This document shows, one piece after another, positions 1-16,356 of a stretch of 48,476 nt of DNA. Both the position numbers and the translations under genes were made by a program. Positions within the stretch are counted from its first letter, which is position 1. Each line of letters starts with the position of its first letter. The stretch is from Acidobacteriota bacterium (lineage in GTDB: Bacteria; Acidobacteriota; UBA6911), in assembly GCA_012729555.1 (NCBI GenBank), contig JAAYCX010000058.1, forward strand, positions 1-48,476, read 5' to 3'. The notes beneath the pieces are model-generated. The model worked only from the letters and a program-made list of their open reading frames with translations. It was not told where the DNA came from and ran no database searches.

Positions 1-140
1 AGATGGTGATGCCGGGGGACAATGTGAACCTGACCATCAAGCTGATCACCCCGATAGCGATGGAAAAGGGTTTGCGGTTCGCGATCCGCGAGGGCGGACG
101 GACCGTGGGCGCCGGCACCATTTCGGATATCCTGGAGTAA
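1..140 (+). CDS. tuf: Elongation factor Tu, C-terminal end (partial)
   Basis: The reading frame from base 3 to the TAA at 138-140 gives 45 residues that match the last part of EF-Tu domain 3. It starts at the MVMPGDN segment, passes through the [12 protein letters not shown] stretch and ends with the GAGTISDIL tail. EF-Tu delivers aminoacyl-tRNA to the ribosome as a GTP complex, and this domain contributes to tRNA binding. The 5' part, including the GTPase domain, lies outside the window. The gene order tuf-rpmG-trnW-secE-nusG is the common bacterial arrangement, so this is the tuf copy linked to the rpoBC cluster. Confidence 0.97.
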   Translation, partial: MVMPGDNVNLTIKLITPIAMEKGLRFAIREGGRTVGAGTISDILE

Positions 141-152
141 TCCGAGGCAGCC

Positions 153-302
153 ATGCGAGACATCATCACGTTTGAGTGTACGAAGTGCAAACGCCGTAAT
201 TACACGTCGACCAAGAACAAGAAGACCACTACGGAGCGGTTGGAATTCAAGAAGTTCTGCAACCACTGCCGTACGCATACGCCGCACAAGGAAACGCGGT
301 GA
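153..302 (+). CDS. rpmG: 50S ribosomal protein L33
   Basis: A 49-residue basic protein beginning [12 protein letters not shown], the usual length of L33. Two CxxC pairs are visible (CTKC near residue 9 and CNHC near residue 37), so this is the zinc-binding (C+) form. L33 sits in the large subunit near the E site. It starts 12 bases after the tuf stop, with a short purine-rich stretch (GAGGCAG) just before the ATG, and is presumably cotranscribed with tuf. The HTPHKETR end is typical of the family. Confidence 0.96.
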   Translation: MRDIITFECTKCKRRNYTSTKNKKTTTERLEFKKFCNHCRTHTPHKETR

Positions 303-328
303 GGCCCGGGCGATCGGATCGGACACAC

Positions 329-405
329 AGGCCAGTAGCTCGAATTGGTAGAGCGGCGGTCTCCAAAACCGCATGTTGGGGGTTCGAGTCCCTCCTGGCC
401 TGCCA
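329..405 (+). tRNA. trnW: tRNA-Trp (anticodon CCA)
   Basis: A full cloverleaf can be drawn. The acceptor stem AGGCCAG (329-335) pairs with CTGGCCT (395-401), followed by the discriminator G402 and an encoded CCA (403-405). The anticodon stem 356-360/368-372 encloses the loop CTCCAAA with anticodon CCA at 363-365. The T arm carries GGTTCGAGTCC. The gene lies between rpmG and secE, the conserved place for tRNA-Trp in many bacteria, and is probably processed from the tuf-secE transcript. Confidence 0.97.
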
Positions 406-471
406 GATCCGGTCCGGCGCTCCGAACCCCGGGTTCGTTGCAGTCGGCTGAATGTCTGCGGAGTCAAGCGA

Positions 472-699
472 ATGAAACAATTTTTTGCCAGGCTTGGGAA
501 CAGGATTCGGAGCATCGTCGAGTTCCTCAAGGATACGCGGAAAGAGCTGAATAACGTTTCGTGGCCGGGGCGGCGGGAAGTGACCGGGACCACCATCGTG
601 GTGCTCGTGTCGGTGTTTTTCTTCGGACTCTTTCTCTTTGTCGTGGATCTTTTCGTTCGAACCGGGATGAACTACATTCTCAGTTCATCCTTCTTGTAG
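472..699 (+). CDS. secE: Preprotein translocase subunit SecE
   Basis: A 75-residue protein of the short, single-span SecE type. Residues 1-38 hold the amphipathic helix and the conserved KELNNVSWPGRREV hinge. Residues about 40-63 form one hydrophobic membrane segment (TTIVVLVSVFFFGLFLFVV). SecE clamps SecY in the inner membrane translocon. The frame is open further upstream into the tRNA gene, but the ATG at 472 gives a protein of normal length starting with the usual basic N-terminus. nusG follows, as in most bacteria. Confidence 0.95.
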   Translation: MKQFFARLGNRIRSIVEFLKDTRKELNNVSWPGRREVTGTTIVVLVSVFFFGLFLFVVDLFVRTGMNYILSSSFL

Positions 700-769
700 G
701 GATCCCGCCGTCAGAAGCGGAGTGACCTGCATTTCCAGTGCGCTGTCGGCACTACCTTGAAACGGATGT

Positions 770-1306
770 ATGGATAGCACGAAAAAGTGGTACATCATTC
801 ACACCTACTCCGGATATGAACGCAAGGTGGCGGAAAGCCTCATGAACCGCATCCAGGCGTACGAACTTGGGGAGTGTATCGGGCAGATCCTGATCCCCAC
901 GGAAGACGTGGTGGAGATGAAGGGGGGCAAAAAGGTCATCAGCACCAAGCTGACCTTTCCCGGGTACATCCTGGTGGAAATGGACATGACCGACCAGGCC
1001 TGGCACATCGTGCGCGGAACGCCGAAGGTGACGGGCTTTATCAGCACGGGAAAGAAACCCACTCCTCTGACGGAAGAGGAGATCAACGAGGTGGTCAACC
1101 GGGTTTCGATCACGGCGGAACAGCCGAAGCCGAAGTTCAGCTTCGACCGCGGCGAAGCGGTCAAGATCAACGACGGACCGTTCAAGGATTTCACGGGCGT
1201 GGTCGAGGACGTGAACCCCGAACGCAACACCCTGAAGGTGATGCTCACCATCCTCGGGCGCGCGACGCCGGTGGAATTGGAAACCGAGCAGGTGGAAAAG
1301 GCTTGA
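770..1306 (+). CDS. nusG: Transcription termination/antitermination factor NusG
   Basis: A 178-residue protein with the two standard parts. The NGN domain opens with [20 protein letters not shown] and includes the FPGYILVEM segment. The C-terminal KOW domain carries [21 protein letters not shown]. NusG binds the RNA polymerase clamp helices to promote processivity, and links polymerase to Rho or ribosomal protein S10 through KOW. Length is normal. An earlier ATG at 766 is out of frame, so the start at 770 is secure. It follows secE by 70 bases. Confidence 0.97.
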   Translation: MDSTKKWYIIHTYSGYERKVAESLMNRIQAYELGECIGQILIPTEDVVEMKGGKKVISTKLTFPGYILVEMDMTDQAWHIVRGTPKVTGFISTGKKPTPLTEEEINEVVNRVSITAEQPKPKFSFDRGEAVKINDGPFKDFTGVVEDVNPERNTLKVMLTILGRATPVELETEQVEKA

Positions 1307-1316
1307 AAAATGACGG

Positions 1317-1377
1317 TTTACGAATGACGAATTACGAAGGGGCGGGTCCTGTTCGTTATTCGTAAGTCGTTATTCGG
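1317..1377 (+). repeat. Imperfect long inverted repeat in the nusG-rplK spacer
   Basis: The arms TTTACGAATGACGAATTACG.. (1317-1338) and TTCGTTATTCGTAAGTCGTT.. (1352-1377) are near reverse complements around a GC-rich 13-base centre. The arms are themselves built from degenerate short units of the type ACGAATKACGAA. The 12 bases next to the centre pair with one mismatch. The AT-rich, simple composition contrasts with the flanking genes. It could form a hairpin in the nusG-rplK mRNA, where L1 or processing control might act, or it could be a dispersed intergenic repeat. Confidence 0.6.
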
Positions 1378-1400
1378 AATTCGCTCGATGGAGTTGTTCG

Positions 1401-1829
1401 ATGGCTAAAAAGATTGTGGCAAACATCAAGTTGCAGGTCGCGGCGGGAAAGGCGACTCCCGCGCCGCCGGTAGGGTCGGCCTTGGGGCCCCACGGGCTCA
1501 ATATCATGGATTTCTGCAAGGCGTTCAACGCGAAGACGGCCAAGCAGGAGGGGTTGATCATCCCCGTGGTGGTTACGGTATACGCCGACCGCACCTACTC
1601 CTTCGTGACCAAGACTCCCCCGGCGGCCATCCTGCTCAAGAAGGCGGCCAACATCGCCAAGGGGTCGGGCGAGCCGAACAAGAACAAGGTGGCCAAGGTG
1701 ACGATGAAGGATGTGCGGGAAATCGCACAGCTGAAAATGCCCGACCTCAACGCCTCGGACATCGATGCCGCGGTGAAGATCGTCATGGGCACGGCCCGCA
1801 GCATGGGGGTCGAGGTCGAGCTAAATTAG
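1401..1829 (+). CDS. rplK: 50S ribosomal protein L11
   Basis: A 142-residue protein of standard L11 length. The N-terminal domain begins [24 protein letters not shown] with the proline-rich [17 protein letters not shown] loop. The C-terminal rRNA-binding domain includes [30 protein letters not shown] and [12 protein letters not shown]11 forms the stalk base and the GTPase-associated centre with 23S rRNA. It is the first gene of the L11 operon (rplK-rplA), whose translation is repressed by L1 in E. coli. Confidence 0.97.
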   Translation: MAKKIVANIKLQVAAGKATPAPPVGSALGPHGLNIMDFCKAFNAKTAKQEGLIIPVVVTVYADRTYSFVTKTPPAAILLKKAANIAKGSGEPNKNKVAKVTMKDVREIAQLKMPDLNASDIDAAVKIVMGTARSMGVEVELN

Positions 1830-1921
1830 CGATTTGCGGTTCGCGGTTGACGGGGCCCCGCGGGGTCCTCAATCGTCGATCGTCGATCTTGAGTCGTAAA
1901 TTGTTTGCGAGGTATAAAGCA
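1830..1921. other. rplK-rplA spacer with short simple repeats
   Basis: This 92-base spacer holds TTGCGGTTCGCGGTT (two degenerate copies of a TTCGCGGTT-like unit), the self-complementary GGGGCCCC followed by GCGGGG, and ATCGTCGATCGTCGATC (a 7-base unit repeated). It resembles the nusG-rplK spacer in being built of degenerate short tandem units. I see no gene in it. The bases before the rplA ATG (GCGAGGTATAAAGCA) hold a GAGG ribosome-binding site. Confidence 0.4.
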
Positions 1922-2608
1922 ATGGCTAAGGCGGGAAAGAACTATACCAAGGCTGCCGCTGCCGTGGAGAAGAAGGCCTACAGTCTGGACGAGGCGGTGA
2001 CGCTGCTCAAGAAGATCTCCTTCGCCAAGTTCAACGAAACCGTCGAGGTTTCCATGAAGCTGGGGGTCGATCCGAAGCACGCGGACCAGATGGTGCGCGG
2101 CACGGTGATCCTTCCCAACGGCCTGGGGAAGAGCAAGCGGGTCGTGGTCATCGCCTCCGGGGACAAGGTGAAGGAAGCGCGGGATGCCGGGGCGGAAGAG
2201 GTCGGCGGGGACGATATCGTGGAGCGGATTTCCGGGGGCTGGATGGACTTCGACGCCGTCGTGGCCACCCCGGACATGATGCGGAGCGTCGGCAAGCTGG
2301 GAAAGGTGCTGGGCCCCCGGGGGCTGATGCCGAACCCCAAGACGGGAACCGTCACGTTCGACGTGGGCAAGGCGGTCCAGGAGATCAAGGCCGGGAAGGT
2401 GGAATTCCGGGTGGACAAGACCGGGATCATCCACGCTCCCTGCGGGAAGATCCAGTTCGAGGAAAAGAACCTGTGTGAAAACGCCAAGGCCCTGATAGAC
2501 GCGGTCCTCCGGGCGAAGCCCGCCAGCAGCAAGGGGAAGTACGTCCGGAGCATCTCGATTTCCTCCACCATGAGTCCCGGTATCCGGGTGGACGAGGCTG
2601 CGCTGTAG
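1922..2608 (+). CDS. rplA: 50S ribosomal protein L1
   Basis: A 228-residue protein of normal L1 length. It begins [13 protein letters not shown] and includes the conserved [21 protein letters not shown] segment, [11 protein letters not shown], and [16 protein letters not shown] in domain II. L1 binds 23S rRNA helices 76-78 in the mobile L1 stalk and is the translational repressor of its own operon in E. coli. The open frame extends upstream to 1847, but the ATG at 1922 is preceded by GAGG and gives the family N-terminus. Confidence 0.97.
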   Translation: MAKAGKNYTKAAAAVEKKAYSLDEAVTLLKKISFAKFNETVEVSMKLGVDPKHADQMVRGTVILPNGLGKSKRVVVIASGDKVKEARDAGAEEVGGDDIVERISGGWMDFDAVVATPDMMRSVGKLGKVLGPRGLMPNPKTGTVTFDVGKAVQEIKAGKVEFRVDKTGIIHAPCGKIQFEEKNLCENAKALIDAVLRAKPASSKGKYVRSISISSTMSPGIRVDEAAL

Positions 2609-2623
2609 ACACATGCTAAATCG

Positions 2624-2643
2624 TGTCCGGCCCGTGCCGGACA
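2624..2643 (+). promoter_or_regulatory. Hairpin in the rplJ leader (candidate L10(L12)4 autoregulatory leader)
   Basis: TGTCCGG (2624-2630) pairs perfectly with CCGGACA (2637-2643) around a 6-base loop. It lies within the 99-base rplA-rplJ gap. In many bacteria L10 represses its own translation by binding a structured leader here. The position fits, but I could not identify the conserved L10 kink-turn motif, so the assignment rests on position and structure only. Confidence 0.35.
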
Positions 2644-2707
2644 AGCCTGGCGCCCGGGCGGCGCGGACGATCCGCGGCGCGAGAGGGCGCCCCAAAGGTC
2701 TGAGCTC

Positions 2708-3214
2708 ATGAATAGAAACGAAAAGCAGCAGAACGTGGAATTCCTGAACGAGCAGTTCCGTTCGACCAGCAACGCCTTCCTGATCAATTACAGCGGGCTG
2801 AAGGTGGTGGAGGCGACCGAGGTCCGGCGGAAGATCAGGGCGATGGACGGAAGCTACGTGGTGGTGAAGAACACCCTGGCCTTGAGGGCGGCCAAGGAAA
2901 CGGCGCTCGAGCAACTGGCGCCGTATTTCCAGGGTCCGACCGCCATCGCGTTTCATCCCAAGGATGTCGTGGGGCTGGCCAAACTGCTCTCCGATATCGG
3001 CAAGAGCAATCCCCACTTTGAGTTCAAGGCGGCGTTGGTCGAAGGCAAAGTGGTGTCGCCGGGCGAAATCCAGGCGATAGCCTCGCTGCCTTCCAGAGAG
3101 GTGATGCTGAGCAAGCTGGTCTTCCTTCTCAAGGCGCCTCTGCAGAAGCTTACCTCGGTTCTGAACGCTCCATTACGCGACCTGGGCCTGGTTTTGAAAC
3201 AGGTCCCGAAATAG
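2708..3214 (+). CDS. rplJ: 50S ribosomal protein L10
   Basis: A 168-residue protein. The N-terminal rRNA-binding part includes [20 protein letters not shown] and the conserved [23 protein letters not shown] segment. The C-terminal helix (about 130-165) is the binding platform for L7/L12 dimers. L10 anchors the ribosomal stalk that recruits elongation factors. It sits directly before rplL as expected. The ATG at 2708 is the only sensible start. Confidence 0.96.
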   Translation: MNRNEKQQNVEFLNEQFRSTSNAFLINYSGLKVVEATEVRRKIRAMDGSYVVVKNTLALRAAKETALEQLAPYFQGPTAIAFHPKDVVGLAKLLSDIGKSNPHFEFKAALVEGKVVSPGEIQAIASLPSREVMLSKLVFLLKAPLQKLTSVLNAPLRDLGLVLKQVPK

Positions 3215-3269
3215 GGAGCCCAGGCAGATTCGGCAATACATCTCTACCCATTCCTCACAGGAGTCTATG

Positions 3270-3656
3270 ATGGCGATTACAAAGGTTGAAGTTTTAGAAT
3301 GGATCGATCAGGCAACCATGCTGGAGATCTCCGACCTGGTCAAGAACCTCGAAGAGAAATACGGCATCAGCGCGGCGGCGGCCATGCCCATGGTTGTCGC
3401 CGGCGGCGCGGGCGGCGGCGAGGCGGCCGCGGCGGCCGAGGAGAAGACGGAATTTGACGTCATCCTGAGCGCCGTGGGCGACAAGAAGATCAACGTGATC
3501 AAGGTCGTCCGCGAAGTCACCAGCCTCGGGCTCAAGGAAGCCAAGGACCTGGTGGAGGCCGCTCCCAAGGCGGTCAAGGAAGGCATCGCCAAGGAAGAGG
3601 CCGAGGCCGTCAAGAAAAAGTTCGAAGAAGCCGGCGCGACCGTGGAGATCAAGTAG
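3270..3656 (+). CDS. rplL: 50S ribosomal protein L7/L12
   Basis: A protein of 128 residues from the ATG at 3270. It shows the N-terminal dimerisation domain (to about residue 33), an Ala/Gly-rich flexible hinge ([18 protein letters not shown]) and the globular C-terminal domain with [19 protein letters not shown] and [19 protein letters not shown]. Two ATGs are adjacent (3267 and 3270). The AGGAG at 3259-3263 is spaced six bases from the second and only three from the first, so 3270 is favoured. It is the stalk protein that contacts EF-Tu and EF-G. Confidence 0.95.
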   Translation: MAITKVEVLEWIDQATMLEISDLVKNLEEKYGISAAAAMPMVVAGGAGGGEAAAAAEEKTEFDVILSAVGDKKINVIKVVREVTSLGLKEAKDLVEAAPKAVKEGIAKEEAEAVKKKFEEAGATVEIK

Positions 3657-3679
3657 ACGTCGGGTTCCTGCCGATGCGT

Positions 3680-3716
3680 GCGTGCGGAGAGGGCTCCAGC
3701 AGGCCTCTCCGCGCGC
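3680..3716 (+). terminator. First hairpin after rplL (attenuator-like)
   Basis: GCGGAGAGG (3684-3692) pairs with CCTCTCCGC (3704-3712). Outward pairs, with one G-T, extend the stem to about 13 bp, and it is followed by ATTGGTTTT. It lies 24 bases after the rplL stop. In E. coli a partial terminator between rplL and rpoB lowers polymerase subunit synthesis relative to ribosomal proteins, and this structure is in the right place for that role. The T tract is interrupted, consistent with partial rather than full termination. Confidence 0.55.
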
Positions 3717-3733
3717 ATTGGTTTTACCCGGTC

Positions 3734-3759
3734 AAGCCTGCCGGCTACGGCAGGCTTTT
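3734..3759 (+). terminator. Second hairpin after rplL, intrinsic-terminator-like
   Basis: AAGCCTGCCG (3734-3743) pairs perfectly with CGGCAGGCTT (3748-3757) around the loop GCTA. The stem ends in four T residues (3756-3759). This is a classic intrinsic terminator shape but with a short T run. In tandem with the preceding hairpin it probably acts as an attenuator between the ribosomal protein genes and rpoBC, since rpoB has no obvious strong promoter of its own in the remaining spacer. Confidence 0.6.
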
Positions 3760-3842
3760 GCGTTGCCAACCCCATTTGAGGTCAATGTGCACGGGCCTTC
3801 AGATACGGGGAAACTGAAAGAACAGGTCTTGCTCTCTCAGGA

Positions 3843-3878
3843 GGGTAGAGGCAGTGGTGTGTCTTCCGTCCTCTACCC
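3843..3878 (+). promoter_or_regulatory. Third hairpin in the rpoB leader
   Basis: GGGTAGAGG (3843-3851) pairs perfectly with CCTCTACCC (3870-3878) with an 18-base loop. It has no T tail, so it is not a terminator. It lies 66 bases before the rpoB start. An mRNA processing site occurs in the equivalent E. coli spacer, and a similar role is possible here but is inference from position. Confidence 0.45.
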
Positions 3879-3944
3879 CACAGTCCTGGCTCTCCCTAAA
3901 GGCACGTCAAAACCCATATTGAGCTTTTCGAGGTAAATTTTTCA

Positions 3945-8252
<4,308 letters not shown>

Positions 8253-8350
8253 AGGGCGCCGCGCGCGGTCCCCGGTGAGACCGGGAAGGGATCGCCGGAC
8301 AGGGGCGAGAGGGAATTGAAGGAAACTTCATCCACGATTGGGGGAGTCCA

Positions 8351-12541
<4,191 letters not shown>

Positions 12542-12549
12542 GCCGTCTG

Positions 12550-12580
12550 CGCGCGACCGGCGCCCTGCGCCGGTCGCGCG
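12550..12580. terminator. Strong GC hairpin between convergent rpoC and the Omp85 gene
   Basis: CGCGCGACCGGCG (12550-12562) and CGCCGGTCGCGCG (12568-12580) form a perfect 13-bp stem with a 5-base loop, starting nine bases after the rpoC stop. The downstream side is C/T-rich (TCCCCGCTTTCTCC) rather than a pure T run. It is the natural end of the rplL-rpoBC transcript and, being symmetrical, may also block read-through from the opposite gene. Confidence 0.7.
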
Positions 12581-12641
12581 TCCCCGCTTTCTCCCCCCTC
12601 CCCCCGATCCCGTACGATCGCGCGGCCCGAAAGGGCGCGTT

Positions 12642-13970
12642 CTAGCGGATCCGTTTGCGGGTATAGTGAGCCTTTTCGTGGATGTGCAGGTGGGGCTGGA
12701 TCGACGCGCCCGCCTGCCCGAAACCGAAATCCAGGCGGATGACATCCAGGAACGGGACGAGGAACCGGACCCCCACCCCCCCTCCCGCGATCACGTTCCG
12801 GGTGAAGTCCCCCCCCTCGCTCCACGCGGTTCCCATGTCGGCGAAGGCCGCCAGCTGCAGGCCGTAATAGAGGCTGTACCTCCGCACGCGGAACAGCCGG
12901 GGGTGGAGCAGGTCGTAGCGATACTCGACCGTGTTGATGAACTGGTTCTTTCCCTGGCGGGCGCCCGATTCCCACCCCCGCACCGTGTTCGTGCCTCCGA
13001 TGTGAAAATCGCGATACACGGGGAGGTCCCCCCCGACCCGCCCGCTCTGCAGGGAGGCGAAGGTGAAGAGAACCAGGCCGTGGCGGTGTGCGAGGGACTG
13101 GTAGCGCCGGAGATCGAACTGGGCCGTGACGAAATCGCCGTCCCCCCCCAGGAAGCCGCCGTTTTGCGTCAAATCGAATATGCCCCTCCAGCCGTTGCGG
13201 GGAACGGACGCGGAATCGAGGTGGTCGTACTCGAGCATCGCCCCGAGAAAAGGCGTGTGGTCCCGGTTGGCAGGGGAAAGGGTGATCCCGGGGGTGTCGC
13301 TTCCGAAGGAAAGATACCCCCCCCTGGCGCTCAACATCCAGTCGGAATGGAGGTTCACCCCCAGGCGCAGGTCCAGCTCGTGCGAATTCTCGCGGTGGGC
13401 GTCATGCTTGTCCCTGCGGTCGCGGTAGTCGTACTGCACGCCGTACGATTTTTCCCCGGGCGCCTGCCACGGGGTTTCGAGCGAAAGGTCCGCGTGGGTC
13501 GCGCCCCCCAGCTTGAACGATCCCGAGAGGGAGATCGTGCGCCCCAGGAGGTTGGCCATCCTGACGCCCATCCCCCCGGAAGTCCCGTTGGTGTCGCTTA
13601 TGGTCAGTTTGGGAAAGGGGACGAAATTGGGGAGTTCCCGGATGCTCAGGGTGAGAAAAACTTCGTCCCCGACGACCACGGGATCGGCCTGCACCGCGGC
13701 AAAAAGTCCCAGGCGGTCCAGGTAGCGGCGGTCATGGTCTTCCGTCTCCTCGGTGTAGGGTTCCCCCACCTTGGACTCCAGGAGCCGGATGACGGTGGAT
13801 TCCGGGGTCTGGACCAACCCCCGGATCCTTATTTCGCGCACGATTTTTCCATAGGGGAGGGGAAAGGCGAAATAGGATTGCGCCCCGGCCGATCCGGACA
13901 AGCCGGTCAGGAAAACGACCAGGGCACAGAGAAGACTCCTGGGGAGGAGGAGAGGATCTTTCCGCATCAT
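12642..13970 (-). CDS. Omp85/BamA-superfamily outer membrane protein with a single POTRA
   Basis: A 442-residue protein. Residues 1-30 are a signal peptide (LLCALVVFLTGLSGSAGAQ). Residues about 42-112 fit one POTRA domain (VREIRIRGLVQTPESTVIRLLE... then the RYLDRLGLFAAVQADPVV segment). The remainder is a predicted 16-strand barrel, with the conserved lumen-loop motif IGGTNTVRGWESG near residue 335. BamA has five POTRAs and TamA three, so this short form is neither. It may be a TPS-like or patatin-associated type, or a minimal assembly factor. It ends in a basic tail (HYTRKRIR) after the last strand rather than with an aromatic residue. It is convergent with rpoC and stands alone. Confidence 0.8.
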   Translation of the reverse strand: MMRKDPLLLPRSLLCALVVFLTGLSGSAGAQSYFAFPLPYGKIVREIRIRGLVQTPESTVIRLLESKVGEPYTEETEDHDRRYLDRLGLFAAVQADPVVVGDEVFLTLSIRELPNFVPFPKLTISDTNGTSGGMGVRMANLLGRTISLSGSFKLGGATHADLSLETPWQAPGEKSYGVQYDYRDRRDKHDAHRENSHELDLRLGVNLHSDWMLSARGGYLSFGSDTPGITLSPANRDHTPFLGAMLEYDHLDSASVPRNGWRGIFDLTQNGGFLGGDGDFVTAQFDLRRYQSLAHRHGLVLFTFASLQSGRVGGDLPVYRDFHIGGTNTVRGWESGARQGKNQFINTVEYRYDLLHPRLFRVRRYSLYYGLQLAAFADMGTAWSEGGDFTRNVIAGGGVGVRFLVPFLDVIRLDFGFGQAGASIQPHLHIHEKAHYTRKRIR

Positions 13971-14060
13971 GCCCTATCAACATACTATTTTAGGGCGATT
14001 CTTGGGAATAGGGAAATGCCGGTCCGGCGGAATCGTCGGGCCGCCGGCCGGGACGGGGGA

Positions 14061-14089
14061 TTGACATCTCTGTTAAAAGTATGGACAAT
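14061..14089 (+). promoter_or_regulatory. Sigma70-type promoter of the sensor kinase gene
   Basis: A perfect -35 box TTGACA (14061-14066) is followed after exactly 17 bases by GACAAT (14084-14089), a four-of-six match to TATAAT. It lies about 75 bases upstream of the kinase start. The -10 overlaps an inverted repeat listed separately, which suggests repression. Confidence 0.65.
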
Positions 14090-14100
14090 CGGCATGTCCA
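14082..14100. promoter_or_regulatory. TGGACA-N7-TGTCCA inverted repeat over the -10 box (candidate autoregulatory operator)
   Basis: TGGACA (14082-14087) and TGTCCA (14095-14100) form a perfect 6-bp inverted repeat with a 7-base spacer. It covers the -10 box and the expected start point. The same TGTCCA/TGGACA half-site occurs in the two palindromes downstream of the regulator gene. A further single TGGACA lies at 14158-14163. The arrangement fits autorepression by the linked response regulator; this is inference from motif sharing. Confidence 0.5.
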
Positions 14101-14163
14101 ACAAGTAGACATTCCAGCCCGGGGTCTCGGCCAAGGGATCCTCGCGGCGCGGCCGTCTGGACA

Positions 14164-16356
14164 GTGCATCCGGGGGGAGAGGTGCGACAGGCATACGCCG
14201 GAACGAGCGCGGCACCGGAAGAGCCGAAAATCCGTTTTTTCCACAGCGTCAGGCAGAAGCTCCTGATGCTGGTGACGGTGCTGGCGCTCCTCCCCCTGGC
14301 GGGCCTGTCGATCTTCTCCTATGTCGCCGGCGGAAATCAGATCCGGGACCGCATCCGGTTTTCGCTCGAAAAAATGGCCCAGGACACCGCCGACAAGATG
14401 GACCTGCTCCTGCGCGCGAAGAAGGAGGAGCTCCATTCCATGGCGACCACCGCTCCGCTGGTTCTGCGCCGCGCGAGTCCCCCCGGGTGGGACCGGATGA
14501 TCCCGCTGCTGAACAACTACTGCTTCAACCACGAAGGCTACGATGCGCTCCTGGTCGTCGACGCCACGGGTGCCGTCGTCGCGGTGAACACCACGGACCG
14601 GAACATGGCCCCCATCCCGCGGGCGAGGCTCGAGAGGGTCCTTGGAAGGAACATTTCGGAATTCCCCGAGGAGCGGAGGCTGTTCGCCGCCTCGATCCAG
14701 GGGCAGCATTCCCATGCCGACTGGTACGCGTCGGCGATTGCGGGGGCCCTCTGTGATTACGAGGACGAGGACGGAAGCCACCGGTACAACATCGCGCTGT
14801 CGGAGCCGTTTCGCGATCCCGCGACGCGGGAGATCACGGGGGTCTGGATCAACATCGTGAACTGGTCCCTCTTCCAGAACGTGCTCGACAACGTGGAACT
14901 GGATCTGGCCGGCATGGAGCTCCCGACCGGGTTCGGCTTCCTGACCGCGGGGGACGCCAATACCGTCATCGGCCACCGGGACCGGAAGAACCGGCCCGGG
15001 TCGGCGTCCCCCGCCGATGCCTACGGGGCGCGGTTCACGGAGGACTTCGGGATCCTCGCCCTCGGCGATGCCGTGCGCGACCGGGAGCGCGGCAGCGGAT
15101 ACCGGATGCCCGACGGAGCGCGCAAGCTCGCCGGGATCGCGCCGGTCTCCGACACCGCCTTCGGCTGGAATGTGGGGGTCGAGGTGGATGAGACCGACAT
15201 CCTCCGGCCGCTCCGGAAACTGGGGTTCTGGCTGGCGCTGACCACCGGGGCACTGGCTTTGCCGGTGGTTTTCTTCACCTGGATGACCGCGCGGCGCATC
15301 ACGCTTTCCCTCAGGGCCCTGATCCGTTCCGCGAGAACGATGGCCCGGGGCAACTTCCGTCAGAGGGTGCCGCTCCGTTCCTCCGATGAACTCGGGATCC
15401 TTGCGGCCACCTTCAACGAAATGGGGGACGCCCTGTTTGCCAGGGAGGTGCAGCTTCAGGAGTTGACGCGGAACCTGGAAGCGATGGTGCGGGAGCGCAC
15501 GCTGGAGCTCGAGAATTCCCATGAAGCCCTGAAGAGGGCGTATTTCGATCTCCAGAGCGCCCAGGAGCAGCTGGTCCAGACGGAGAAAATGGCGTCCTTG
15601 GGACAGCTGGTCTCCGGGATCGCGCACGAAATCAAAAACCCGCTCAACTTCATATACGGCAACACCGGTTTCCTGGGCGAGTACACCGAAAAGCTCCAGT
15701 CGCTGGTCGAGGGGCTGGACCGTCTCCCCAGCCTTTCCGATGAGGACCGGGAGGAAATCGCCCGCCGGAAGGAGGAGATCCACTACGCCTTCATCAAGGA
15801 GGACCTCAAGATCCTGATCGGCAATTTTGCCGAGGGGGCGCACAGGATCAACACGATCGTTTCCGACCTGCGCACCTTCTCCCGCATGGATACCGACGCG
15901 GTTTCGGACGTGGACCTGCACGCGTCGATCGAGATGTCGCTCAACCTGCTGCGCAACCAGTACCGTAACCGGATCGAGATCCACAAGGAATACGGCGACC
16001 TCCCCAGGATCCAGGGCTACGCGGGCAAGCTGAACCAGGTGATGATGAACCTCCTCTCCAACGCTTTTGCCGCCGTCAGGGAGAAGGGGGACGTCTGGAT
16101 CCGCACCCGCCGGCAGGGGGACGGGGTGGAGATCGAAATCGAGGACAACGGGGTCGGCATCCCCGCGGAGAATCTCAAGCGGATCTTCGAACCGTTCTTC
16201 ACCACCAAGCCGGTCGGCCAGGGGACGGGGCTGGGCCTGAGCATCAGCTACGGCATCATCGAGCAGCACCAGGGCAAAATCGAGGTGAGCGGCGCCCCCG
16301 GGGGGGGGAGCGTCTTCACGGTGCGCCTCCCCGTCATTCAGGAGAAGTCCCGGTGA
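14164..16356 (+). CDS. Membrane-bound sensor histidine kinase
   Basis: A 730-residue protein from the GTG at 14164 (a GTG at 14182 is also possible). Domains in order: membrane segment about 32-52; a large extracytoplasmic sensor region about 55-350, probably double Cache-like; second membrane segment about 354-375; HAMP about 376-428; coiled coil about 430-475; HisKA with GIAHEIKNP (phospho-acceptor H488); HATPase_c with N box (N629, N633), DNGVGIP (661), FEPFFTTKP (675) and GQGTGLGLS (685). It should phosphorylate the overlapping response regulator (4-base GTGA overlap). The signal sensed is unknown. Confidence 0.93.
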   Translation: MHPGGEVRQAYAGTSAAPEEPKIRFFHSVRQKLLMLVTVLALLPLAGLSIFSYVAGGNQIRDRIRFSLEKMAQDTADKMDLLLRAKKEELHSMATTAPLVLRRASPPGWDRMIPLLNNYCFNHEGYDALLVVDATGAVVAVNTTDRNMAPIPRARLERVLGRNISEFPEERRLFAASIQGQHSHADWYASAIAGALCDYEDEDGSHRYNIALSEPFRDPATREITGVWINIVNWSLFQNVLDNVELDLAGMELPTGFGFLTAGDANTVIGHRDRKNRPGSASPADAYGARFTEDFGILALGDAVRDRERGSGYRMPDGARKLAGIAPVSDTAFGWNVGVEVDETDILRPLRKLGFWLALTTGALALPVVFFTWMTARRITLSLRALIRSARTMARGNFRQRVPLRSSDELGILAATFNEMGDALFAREVQLQELTRNLEAMVRERTLELENSHEALKRAYFDLQSAQEQLVQTEKMASLGQLVSGIAHEIKNPLNFIYGNTGFLGEYTEKLQSLVEGLDRLPSLSDEDREEIARRKEEIHYAFIKEDLKILIGNFAEGAHRINTIVSDLRTFSRMDTDAVSDVDLHASIEMSLNLLRNQYRNRIEIHKEYGDLPRIQGYAGKLNQVMMNLLSNAFAAVREKGDVWIRTRRQGDGVEIEIEDNGVGIPAENLKRIFEPFFTTKPVGQGTGLGLSISYGIIEQHQGKIEVSGAPGGGSVFTVRLPVIQEKSR

